The translations under genes and the position numbers were made by a program. From contig JAEUQE010000140.1 in the NCBI GenBank assembly GCA_016789785.1, positions 1 to 22,371 on the forward strand: 22,371 nucleotides of DNA, in the 5' to 3' direction. Under the pieces are notes generated by a model. The model was not told the origin of the DNA. It did no database searches and saw only the letters and a list, made by a program, of their open reading frames with translations. Every line of letters begins with the position of its first letter. The first letter of the stretch is position 1. Source of the DNA: Bryobacterales bacterium (GTDB taxonomy: Bacteria; Acidobacteriota; Terriglobia; Bryobacterales; Bryobacteraceae). Shown here one piece after another: positions 15,324 to 22,371 of this stretch.

Positions 15324-18300
15324 ATGACCCGAATACTTCTGAAGCTGTCTGTGTGTCTGGCCATTGCGATGTCGACGATTGGCAGTGCGCAGACGCCACA
15401 AGGCGCCAGCCTGCAAGGCACCAGTCTCCGTGGCGTCGTCACCGACCCGTCCGGCGCCGTAGTGCCCGGAGCAATGGTACAAATCTTCGGCCCTGGAGGA
15501 CAGAAGCGCACACTCACCAGTGAATCCGGTGTCTACGAATTCGTATCGCTCACTGCGGGGAAGTACCGTGTGCGGACCATCGCCAAGGGCTTCACCGTGA
15601 TCGACCGGAGGGATGTCGAAATCCGCGGAGCGATGACCCTCGACACACAACTCATCATCGAAGCGCAAGCGCAGGTGATCAACGTGGAGGATGAAGCGAA
15701 CAATGTCACCACGGACCCGACGCAGAATGCAAGCGCACTGGTGCTGCGTGAAAAGGAACTCGAAGCACTCTCCGATGATCCCGATGAATTGATGCAGCAA
15801 CTGCAGGCCATGGCTGGACCCTCGGCGGGTCCGAACGGCGGGCAGATCTACATCGACGGGTTCACCGGCGGCAACATGCCTCCGAAGGCCTCCATTCGCG
15901 AAGTGCGAATCAACTCCAATCCGTTCTCTCCCGAGTACGATCGCCCAGGCTTCGGACGCATCGAGATCCTGACACGGCCGGGTTCCGACAAGATCCGCGG
16001 CTCCGCATTCTGGCTGTTCAACGATCAAATTCTCAACGCACGGAATCCGTTGCTCACCCAATCCACCCGGCCTCCGTTCCGGCAGAACTTCGGAGGCTTC
16101 AATCTCAGCGGTCCCATCAAGAAAGGGAAAGCTTCCTTCGGTTTCGATTTTGAGCGCCGCGCCATCGACGAGAACGCCTTCATCCTCGCCACAACGTTGG
16201 ATAGCAGCCTCAGTCCACAGCAAGTGAATCAGACCGTGCTGACGCCGCAGTCGCGAACAACCATCAGCCCGAGGCTTGACTTCGCGCTGAACACAAACAA
16301 CACGATGGTGATTCGCTATCAGAACACCCGCGTGAGTGAGGACAACAACGGCATCGGCAACTTCAGCCTCGCCAGCCGCGCCTTCAATCAGCGCGACTCA
16401 GAGAACACGCTTCAGGTGACGGAGACCTCGATCCTGGGTGCGAAAGCAGTGAACGAAACGCGATTCATGTTCTCCCGGACCAACCTGAATCAGTTCGGCG
16501 ACAGTTCCCAACCGGCGATTAGCGTTCAAGGCGCTTTTGAAGGTGGGGGCGCACAAATTGGCAACTCGAGCAACCTGGTGAAGCGTGTGGAATTGACAAA
16601 CATCACCACCTACACGCACGGCACTCACACGCTGAAATGGGGCGCGCGTCTCCGGCACTCGAGTATCGACGATACCTCACTCAACAACTTCGGCGGCACC
16701 TACACGTTCTTCGGCGGTGCAGGCCCGATGCTGGATGCGAACAACAACCCACTAGCGGGTACGTCCATGCAGTTGACCGCGCTCGAACGCTACCGCCGCA
16801 CCCTTCTCGGCCAGCAACTGGGATTGAACACGGCGGCCATCCAGGCCCTCGGCGGAGGCGCGTCGCAGTTCAGCTTGAATGCGGGCACGCCGCTCACCTC
16901 GGTATCTCAGTTGGACGCCGGCATCTTTTTCAACGATGATTGGCGCCTCAAACCCACACTCACTTTGAGCTACGGCCTTCGCTACGAAGCGCAGACGAAC
17001 ATCGGCGACCGGACCAATTTCTCGCCACGCGTGGGTCTGGCATGGGCCATCGACGGTGGTAACGGGCGGCAGGCCAAAACTGTGCTTCGCGCAGGCTTCG
17101 GCACCTTCTTCGATCGCCTGAATGAGAACGCGACGCTTCAGGAGTTGCGCTTCAACGGATTGACGCAAGCTTCATTCCTGATCCGCAATCCCGACTTCTA
17201 TCCTCTGATTCCGTCTCTCGGTTCGCTGGAGAATGGGCGGCAGCCACAGCAGTTGCGCTTCGTGGATGATCAGTTCCGCGCTCCCCGGCACTATCAGGCG
17301 AGCCTGGGCATTGAACGGCAGGTGAATCGATACTTCCGGTTGAGTACCCAACTCATGGAAGCTCGCGGCACGAATCTCCAGCGCCAGCGAAACATCAATG
17401 CTCCCGTCAATGGCGTGTACCCCTATGGCGATCCGCAGATCCGTCTGCTCACCGAGTCGAGCGGCTACAACCGGACGCGGCAAGTGATCGTCAGCCCGAA
17501 TCTCAACTACAAGAAGCTCTTCCTGTTCGGCTTCTACTCGCTCTCCTACGGCAAGAGCAACGCGGAGGGACTTCCGGCGGATCCAAACAATCTGCAGGCG
17601 GAATGGGGACCCTCGATCTTCGGCGATATCCGCCACCGTGTGCTCGTCGGCACCAGCATTCCGATGCCATGGAGTCTCAGCGTGAGCCCGTTCTTCGTGG
17701 CCAGCAGCGGCGCACCCTACAACATCACCACAGGCCGCGACACGAACGGCGATGGCTTCGCACAGGAGCGTCCCGCGCTTGCTGGCACTGGAGTCTGCTC
17801 CGGCACGGGCCTCGTGTATGCAGCGGGCTTCGGCTGCTTCAATCTCAACCCGGCGGCCAGCGATAGCATCATCGGACGCAACATTGCACGCGGCCCCGCC
17901 AACGTGACTTTGAATCTGCGGCTCGCAAGAACGTGGGCCTTTGGCAGCAGAAGTGAAGGACGAGAGGAGAACGGTCTTCCTCCCGGCATGGGCGGTCTTC
18001 GCGGCGGTGGTCCTGACGGTGGACGCGGGCCGGGCGGCGGTGGACCAGGTGGCGGTGGCCCTCCGATGATGGGTGGCATGGGCCGCGGGCCTGGCGGTGG
18101 CGGTCCCCCTCCGGGCATGTTCGGTGGCAACTCCGGAAAGCGCTATGCGATTACGCTCTCGGTCGCCGCGCGCAATGTGATGAACACCGCGAACTATGCT
18201 GCGCCGAGTGGTGATCTCTCCTCGCCGTTCTTCGGGCAATATCGTTCGCTTGCGGGATTTGGACCGTTTGGCGGAGCGAACACCTTTAACCGGCGACTGG

Positions 18301-18326
18301 ATCTGCAACTTCGCTTCACGTTCTGA
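15324..18326 (+). CDS. Oar-like TonB-dependent receptor with CnaB-like N-terminal domain
   Basis: A complete 1000-residue outer-membrane protein. It has a signal peptide (about 1-22, ending GSA-Q), a carboxypeptidase-regulatory/CnaB-like domain (about 33-115, with GVVTDPSGAVVPGA and GVYEFVSLTAGKYRV), a plug-like region (about 140-220, with GGQIYIDG and GFGRIEILTRPG), and a long beta-barrel ending RLDLQLRFTF with a terminal Phe. This is the standard plan of acidobacterial Oar-like receptors, which probably import or bind large substrates using TonB energy. Residues 888-935 are a Gly/Pro-rich insert just before the last barrel strands. The ATG at 15324 follows GAGGAG (15310-15315) at 8-base spacing. 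It sits between the DUF5666 gene and a two-component pair, all closely spaced. The substrate is not evident; no SusD-like partner or glycosidase is adjacent. Confidence 0.93.
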   Translation: MTRILLKLSVCLAIAMSTIGSAQTPQGASLQGTSLRGVVTDPSGAVVPGAMVQIFGPGGQKRTLTSESGVYEFVSLTAGKYRVRTIAKGFTVIDRRDVEIRGAMTLDTQLIIEAQAQVINVEDEANNVTTDPTQNASALVLREKELEALSDDPDELMQQLQAMAGPSAGPNGGQIYIDGFTGGNMPPKASIREVRINSNPFSPEYDRPGFGRIEILTRPGSDKIRGSAFWLFNDQILNARNPLLTQSTRPPFRQNFGGFNLSGPIKKGKASFGFDFERRAIDENAFILATTLDSSLSPQQVNQTVLTPQSRTTISPRLDFALNTNNTMVIRYQNTRVSEDNNGIGNFSLASRAFNQRDSENTLQVTETSILGAKAVNETRFMFSRTNLNQFGDSSQPAISVQGAFEGGGAQIGNSSNLVKRVELTNITTYTHGTHTLKWGARLRHSSIDDTSLNNFGGTYTFFGGAGPMLDANNNPLAGTSMQLTALERYRRTLLGQQLGLNTAAIQALGGGASQFSLNAGTPLTSVSQLDAGIFFNDDWRLKPTLTLSYGLRYEAQTNIGDRTNFSPRVGLAWAIDGGNGRQAKTVLRAGFGTFFDRLNENATLQELRFNGLTQASFLIRNPDFYPLIPSLGSLENGRQPQQLRFVDDQFRAPRHYQASLGIERQVNRYFRLSTQLMEARGTNLQRQRNINAPVNGVYPYGDPQIRLLTESSGYNRTRQVIVSPNLNYKKLFLFGFYSLSYGKSNAEGLPADPNNLQAEWGPSIFGDIRHRVLVGTSIPMPWSLSVSPFFVASSGAPYNITTGRDTNGDGFAQERPALAGTGVCSGTGLVYAAGFGCFNLNPAASDSIIGRNIARGPANVTLNLRLARTWAFGSRSEGREENGLPPGMGGLRGGGPDGGRGPGGGGPGGGGPPMMGGMGRGPGGGGPPPGMFGGNSGKRYAITLSVAARNVMNTANYAAPSGDLSSPFFGQYRSLAGFGPFGGANTFNRRLDLQLRFTF
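17985..18128 (+). repeat. Gly/Pro-rich low-complexity tract in the TonB-dependent receptor
   Basis: Forty-eight codons encode repeated GGGP, GPGG and PPMMGG-like units. They interrupt the barrel just before the last three or so predicted strands, so the insert probably forms a long flexible loop. Its composition matches the tract in the preceding DUF5666 gene. Confidence 0.85.
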
Positions 18327-18361
18327 TCGCAAGCTGGCAACCAGGGAGGTCGCGCGCGAAC

Positions 18362-19102
18362 GTGTCGAGTACTAATATCGAGTTGATGAGTGCAGCGAAC
18401 ACGCCGGCGCAGGCAGCCATGTCTCTCCTGCTTATCGACGACGACATTGACCTCTGCGGTCTGATGAAGGACTTCTTCCAGGAGCAGGGGATCCGTGTGG
18501 AGACGGCAAACGATGGCCGCACTGGTCTTGCTCGAGCACTGAGCGGTCAGTTCGACTTGGTCCTTCTGGATGTCATGCTGCCCGCGCTCGATGGCTTTCA
18601 GGTGCTGCGCGAAGTTCGCCGTCAATCGAACGTCCCGGTAATCATGCTTACGGCACGGATTGAGCGGCCTGACCGTGTGGCTGGACTCGAAGGCGGTGCG
18701 GACGACTATCTACCCAAGCCGTTCGACCCCGATGAGTTGCTTGCTCGGATTCGTGCGGTGCTCCGGCGTGCCGATCCGAACCGGCGCGGGCAATCGTCAA
18801 CAGTTCGCGTCGGTGAGTTGGAGGTGGATGCGACAAAGCAGTCCGCGTTGGTTAGCGGCAAAACGCTCGACCTTACGGCGATGGAGTTTCATATCCTGGA
18901 TGTCCTGGCGCGCTCAGCCGGGCGTGTCGTGAGCCGCGATGAGATCTCTACCGTGCTGTATCAACGCGAGGCCACGGCCTACGAACGCTCGCTCGACGTA
19001 CACATCAGTCATCTGCGAAAGAAGATGGAAGCGCCTGGCGCACCAGTAATCAAAACGGTGCGCGGCGTTGGCTACAGTCTGACTCTCACGGAATCCGCAT
19101 GA
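18362..19102 (+). CDS. OmpR/PhoB-family response regulator
   Basis: A 246-residue regulator. The receiver domain (about 20-138) has the acidic pair Asp26/Asp27, phosphoacceptor Asp70 in LVLLDVMLP, Thr97 and Lys119 in LPKPF. The OmpR-type winged-helix DNA-binding domain (about 147-243) has the RSLDVHISHLRKKM recognition region and ends in the family's VRGVGYSL. It pairs with the kinase that follows, whose ATG overlaps this TGA by four bases. The GTG start at 18362 has AGGGAGG about 12 bases upstream; ATGs at 18386 and 18419 are alternatives, and the last begins exactly at the receiver domain. It likely controls the receptor operon in which it lies, or an envelope-stress response of the CpxR type (inference). 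Confidence 0.92.
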   Translation: MSSTNIELMSAANTPAQAAMSLLLIDDDIDLCGLMKDFFQEQGIRVETANDGRTGLARALSGQFDLVLLDVMLPALDGFQVLREVRRQSNVPVIMLTARIERPDRVAGLEGGADDYLPKPFDPDELLARIRAVLRRADPNRRGQSSTVRVGELEVDATKQSALVSGKTLDLTAMEFHILDVLARSAGRVVSRDEISTVLYQREATAYERSLDVHISHLRKKMEAPGAPVIKTVRGVGYSLTLTESA

Positions 19103-20436
19103 GATCCCTTTACGCGAAGATCCTCGTCTGGTGCGTGCTGATGACCGCTCTTGCGGGTGCGGCCTTTTTCTTCATCAATTCCCGAGCGATGCGCAGCCGC
19201 GGAAATCCGTGGTCCCGCATCAACCGTTTCCAGATGGAGCAGGCGATCCTCATTTACGGCAACTCCGGCAAGGAAGGCCTGGAGGAGTACGTCGAACGTG
19301 TCAATCAGTTGTTCGGCCCTGAGCATCATCTCCTCGATTCGCAGCATCGGGACATCCTGACCGGAGGGGACTTCTCGGAGTACGCCCGGCAGTCCGTGGA
19401 GATGGATGGCCTTCCGCCCCCCATCCGCGGCCGCTTCGTGCTGAGCCGGCGCAGTCCCGATGGGCGCTTTACGTGGATGGTGATCGCATCGCCACGAGAG
19501 CCCTGGAACTTTCTGCCCTACTATGGCGTGCTGCTCGCGATCATCGCGGTGCTGCTTTGGCTTTTGACATCGAGACTCGTGGTTCCGCTTCGCAAACTCG
19601 CCAATGTGATGGATGGGTTTGGCGCCGGCAATTTGAGTGCACGATTTCTCGATTCGCGCCGTGATGAGATCGGATCTCTGGGAAACTCGTTCAATCAGAT
19701 GGCCGACCGTGTCCAGACATTGCTCGTCGCCGAACGCAGGCTGCTGCAGGATGTATCGCATGAATTGCGCTCCCCGCTTGCGCGGCTAAGCTTCGCCGTC
19801 CGGCTTGCGCGGACCGCGCCGGATCGGGATGCCGCGATTGATCGCGTGAAGAAAGAGATCGACCGGCTGACCGAACTCGTTTCGAGCCTCATCGAAGTGA
19901 CGCGCGCGGAGGGTGATCCGGCGGAACGTCCGTCGGACCCGGTGCGCTTGAACGAATTGCTCGATCGGGTAAGCGCGGATTGCCAGTTGGACGCCCAATC
20001 AAAGAACTGCAAGGTGAGCTATCAGGGACATGCCGACGTGAATGTGTCGGGCAATGAAGAGTTATTGCGCCGCGCGGTGGAAAACGTGACACGCAACGCG
20101 ATCCGATACGCACCGCCCGGGAGCGAAGTGCAGGTATCCATGGAGGCTGCCGCAAAGGATGCCGTGGTCCAGGTTCGCGACTTCGGACCCGGTGTGCCGG
20201 AAGAGAAGCTCAGCCGCATCTTCGATCCGTTCTTTCGAGTGGAAGCGTCGCGCGACAGCATGGAGGGCGGAGTAGGTTTGGGCCTGGCGATCGCCCGCCG
20301 CGCCGTCAGCGTGCACAACGGCAGCATTCAAGCCCGAAATATGAATCCTGGTTTGTGTGTGGAGATGCGTCTGCCGCTGGTGGTGAACGGGGTTTCGGAA
20401 ACAGTGTCAGCGGACAAAAGATCAAGCCGTCAGTAG
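19099..20436 (+). CDS. Sensor histidine kinase, CpxA-like
   Basis: A 445-residue membrane kinase. Two spans (about 8-26 and 139-158) enclose a ~110-residue periplasmic sensor domain. A HAMP domain follows (about 158-210). The phosphoacceptor is His221 in DVSHELRSPL, then come the N-box with Asn333 (NVTRNAIRYAPPGS), DFGPG at 361-365, the F-box FDPFFR, and GVGLGL at 391-396. All residues needed for autophosphorylation are visible. It should phosphorylate the response regulator encoded just upstream; their genes share an ATGA overlap. The extreme C-terminus after the last kinase strand (about 428-445) is Ser/Lys-rich, and its codons overlap the end of the opposite-strand gene by 15 bases. The signal sensed is unknown. 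Confidence 0.93.
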   Translation: MRSLYAKILVWCVLMTALAGAAFFFINSRAMRSRGNPWSRINRFQMEQAILIYGNSGKEGLEEYVERVNQLFGPEHHLLDSQHRDILTGGDFSEYARQSVEMDGLPPPIRGRFVLSRRSPDGRFTWMVIASPREPWNFLPYYGVLLAIIAVLLWLLTSRLVVPLRKLANVMDGFGAGNLSARFLDSRRDEIGSLGNSFNQMADRVQTLLVAERRLLQDVSHELRSPLARLSFAVRLARTAPDRDAAIDRVKKEIDRLTELVSSLIEVTRAEGDPAERPSDPVRLNELLDRVSADCQLDAQSKNCKVSYQGHADVNVSGNEELLRRAVENVTRNAIRYAPPGSEVQVSMEAAAKDAVVQVRDFGPGVPEEKLSRIFDPFFRVEASRDSMEGGVGLGLAIARRAVSVHNGSIQARNMNPGLCVEMRLPLVVNGVSETVSADKRSSRQ

Positions 20437-21036
20437 GGATTCAGCTAATCGGCGAATGTCTGCCTGCAGCGCACGAAATGCGGGCAAGGCATCGAGCCTG
20501 GAGTAGTCGCCCGTGTAATTCGGTATGCCGTGGACGCGCGCCTGAGGGCGGAACTGAGCACTGAGGCGCCTCCGATTCAAACCACTTGCTTGCCGGAGCA
20601 GTCCATAGAGCAGGCTTTTCGGATCGGGCACATCCTCCAACCGGTGGACGTCAGGGAGACTAAGAGGGTCCTTCCCTTTGGGATTACCAGCCGCACGCCG
20701 GATCGCTTGCTCGTCGGCCAGCAGCCAAGCCTCGGTCATTCGAACAGGCACCACCGGGACATGGAGCGTGGGAATTCCGCGAGCGGCGGCAGCGATCTCT
20801 TCCCGGCGAAGACTCGACGGAAAGCCCTCGGCATCGCGATGCACAAACAGCGCATCGCATGGATATAGGTCCATTGCAGTCTCAAGACGATGAGCGAGAT
20901 CTCGCTGTGGTGCCAAGCGGCTGAAATCAGCCCACTGTGGTTCCAACACGGTGAATCCGGCTCGCCTCAAGGACCAGTTCAGTATAGGAATCAGCACCTT
21001 GTCCGAACCACCGTCGGCAACCAAGGTGTAGGTCAT
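20422..21036 (-). CDS. DUF4276/TOPRIM-like protein, partner of the AAA ATPase
   Basis: A 204-residue soluble protein. It starts with a hydrophobic strand and acidic turn (VADGGSD, Asp8/Asp12), has FVHRDAEG near 64-71, and carries RMTEAWLLADEQAIRRAAG near 99-117, a hallmark of the DUF4276/RloB-like group. The group is considered TOPRIM-like and a probable nuclease. The first TOPRIM acidic residue is Asp here rather than the usual Glu, and the DxD motif reads R-D-A-E, so catalysis is uncertain. The ATG at 21036 overlaps the ATPase TGA by four bases; an upstream extension to 21192 would lie inside the ATPase gene. The family is usually found behind an AAA_21 ATPase, as here. A defence role is inference from this pairing. 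Its 3' end overlaps the convergent kinase gene. Confidence 0.75.
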   Translation of the reverse strand: MTYTLVADGGSDKVLIPILNWSLRRAGFTVLEPQWADFSRLAPQRDLAHRLETAMDLYPCDALFVHRDAEGFPSSLRREEIAAAARGIPTLHVPVVPVRMTEAWLLADEQAIRRAAGNPKGKDPLSLPDVHRLEDVPDPKSLLYGLLRQASGLNRRRLSAQFRPQARVHGIPNYTGDYSRLDALPAFRALQADIRRLAESLLTA

Positions 21037-22371
21037 GACGCGGCCCCTGGAAACGGGAGCAGGTACTGCTGGAGATCCTGACGATCTACAACTCGCGGCC
21101 TGCGGGCAGGATGCTGCCGCCCAACGGGATTCAGGTATGCCAGCAAGACGCCCTTCGGAATCGTGGATCCTCCGTTGTCCTGCGTGCGCCACGTACCGGG
21201 AAGGCAGCGCAGCCGCAGTGCCCGGATGGTGGCATCGCCGCTCCTTCGCTCGGCTGCGTCGGCATAGATTAAGCTTTCGTCGGGTACTTGAAGGACAACA
21301 GATGGAGAATGCGTATTCACAATCACCTGCCGCAGTCTCGCACCGGTCTCCTCATCACCGTCGTCCTCTGTGACGTCAGCGGTCAAGTCTTGCAGCAGTT
21401 CGAGCATCGCTGGAATACGTTCGACATGGATACCATTCTCTGGCTCTTCCATGCAGATCACCCCCTGGGCATTCGGGTCAAGTGACAGTACCGTAAGCGC
21501 CAGGAATCTGAGGGTACCGTCAGAAAGCGCTCGTGCGGGATGTGCAGTCTTGTCAGCGCCGATTGCATAGAGCGTAAGGAGTTGGCGCCTCTCCTCACGA
21601 TCCACATAAACAGAGCGCACATCACCAATTAGCTGCGACACTCGATTGGCTACTTCCGCGTAAACTGCTTCGGAATCCACTCCAGGACCGTTCGCCAAGT
21701 GAAATAGGGTTGCGGGAAGATGCGCTCCGTCAACTCCGAGTTCGGCTGGCGCCGTGAAGCTGTCCGGTTCGCGAAGGGCTGATGGCTCCAACTGCAACAG
21801 CCTCCATGACTGCATCTCACGGCGCACCAGTGTTGCAGTTGGCGACTCTGCGGAATTCGCAGCGGAAAGCACAGTTCTCGGCAGCGTGGCAGCAAGAAGA
21901 GTTTGTGGCTTACCTCTGCTCACCCGATCCGGATGCACCGACACTTTACGTTCGGGTCCTGCGCCCTCTGTGGAGATATACCAGGCGGTACGGCGCGAGT
22001 TCTTGATTGCCGCCTTCCGCCAGGAGATCGAATGGGGAAACCCCAAGTGACGAGCGGCATCTCGGAGAGTGATGTGCTTCAGTTCTTCCCGAACCAACTC
22101 AAGCGAACCAAGCGTGCGCCCGGCATCCACCGATCGGTATCGCAAGCTAACCGAGTATTGAACGAAAGTGCTGCTTGCTCGCGCAATCTGCCCGAGATCG
22201 TCCGTTCCCTGCTCCGGGATGATCATCTCGGCTTCAAAGGCCATCTCCTCTGCATAGTGGTCGCCAACATGATGGAACAGACCGCGTAGATCACCAGTTC
22301 GACCTCCCAGATCCCGCACCGAGAGAGCGGCATCCAGGATTGTGCCACTGGCCAGCGAACTCAAGAACTGA
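21033..22371 (-). CDS. AAA_21/OLD-like ATPase, N-terminus outside window
   Basis: The frame stays open through the right edge of the window: codons upstream of the TTG at 22364 read Q-F, and the visible start FLSSLASG is what normally follows the Walker A region of AAA_21 ATPases. The first roughly 30-50 residues, including Walker A, are therefore missing. Visible motifs are the ABC-type signature LSDGTLRFLALTVLSLDP (about 280-297), Walker B ICMEEPENGIH (about 303-313), and a switch histidine in NTHSPSVV (about 350-357). The long middle part (about 60-270) is family-typical insert sequence and not recognisable. It should bind ATP and form a complex with the DUF4276-like protein, whose gene overlaps it by four bases. 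Related ATPase-nuclease pairs act in phage defence. Confidence 0.85.
   Translation of the reverse strand, partial: QFLSSLASGTILDAALSVRDLGGRTGDLRGLFHHVGDHYAEEMAFEAEMIIPEQGTDDLGQIARASSTFVQYSVSLRYRSVDAGRTLGSLELVREELKHITLRDAARHLGFPHSISWRKAAIKNSRRTAWYISTEGAGPERKVSVHPDRVSRGKPQTLLAATLPRTVLSAANSAESPTATLVRREMQSWRLLQLEPSALREPDSFTAPAELGVDGAHLPATLFHLANGPGVDSEAVYAEVANRVSQLIGDVRSVYVDREERRQLLTLYAIGADKTAHPARALSDGTLRFLALTVLSLDPNAQGVICMEEPENGIHVERIPAMLELLQDLTADVTEDDGDEETGARLRQVIVNTHSPSVVLQVPDESLIYADAAERRSGDATIRALRLRCLPGTWRTQDNGGSTIPKGVLLAYLNPVGRQHPARRPRVVDRQDLQQYLLPFPGAAS

Noticed and set aside
14857..18128. Gly-rich DNA as a CRISPR-like or tandem repeat array
   Set aside because: Units are irregular, in frame and coding, without constant spacers.
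17172..18332. 386-codon reverse frame opposite the TonB receptor
   Set aside because: Antisense shadow of a well-supported receptor gene, rich in Arg and Ala, with no motif.
21037..21192. N-terminal extension of the DUF4276-like protein
   Set aside because: It lies inside the ATPase gene and reads as low-quality sequence; the ATG at 21036 gives the family-like start and a classic 4-base overlap.

Overview
The window looks like a chromosome segment of a high-GC soil or sediment Acidobacteriota, most likely near the Bryobacterales/Solibacteres. This is inferred from family content, not from a marker gene. The indicators are two Oar-like TonB-dependent receptor proteins (one with an N-terminal carboxypeptidase-regulatory/CnaB-like domain), a MacB/FtsX-type permease with no ATPase beside it (the 'acidobacterial duplicated orphan permease' type), a NanE-ROK fusion, and a ceramidase-like hydrolase joined to a LamG-like domain. 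I saw no rRNA, tRNA, CRISPR array, insertion sequence or integrase.

Layout. (1) 1-927 is the 3' end of an outer-membrane receptor-like gene. It is followed by a perfect hairpin and a ~390-base gene-poor gap that may hold a decayed reverse-strand reading frame. (2) 1317-5777 encodes a secreted YHS-domain protein, then a natural GldF-GldG fusion (ABC-2 permease plus auxiliary domain) and a DUF4340 protein. The ATPase expected for such an exporter is absent from the window. (3) 5826-10471 encodes a RhaT-like sugar permease, a bifunctional ManNAc-6-P epimerase/ROK kinase whose start overlaps the permease stop, and an exported ceramidase-like/LamG hydrolase. This reads as an amino-sugar or glycoconjugate uptake module. 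(4) On the reverse strand, 13930-10592 encodes an HExxH putative metallopeptidase and the orphan permease. (5) 14089-20436 is a tight forward-strand run: a DUF5666-like exported protein, a 1000-residue TonB-dependent receptor, and an OmpR-type response regulator with its CpxA-like histidine kinase. The first two proteins each carry a Gly/Pro-rich low-complexity tract. (6) 22371-20422, reverse strand, is an AAA_21-type ATPase (5' end outside the window) and a DUF4276/TOPRIM-like protein. Their reading frames overlap by 4 bases. This pair resembles two-gene ATPase-nuclease defence modules and is the most likely immune system here.

How the parts fit. Blocks 2 and 3 are envelope transport and nutrient scavenging. 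Block 5 looks like a receptor locus with its own sensor-regulator pair. Block 6 is functionally separate: it meets the kinase gene tail to tail with a 15-base overlap, and two hand-counted 60-base rows inside it are about 55-57% GC, against 65-73% for two rows sampled in the core. That fits an accessory insertion but does not prove one.
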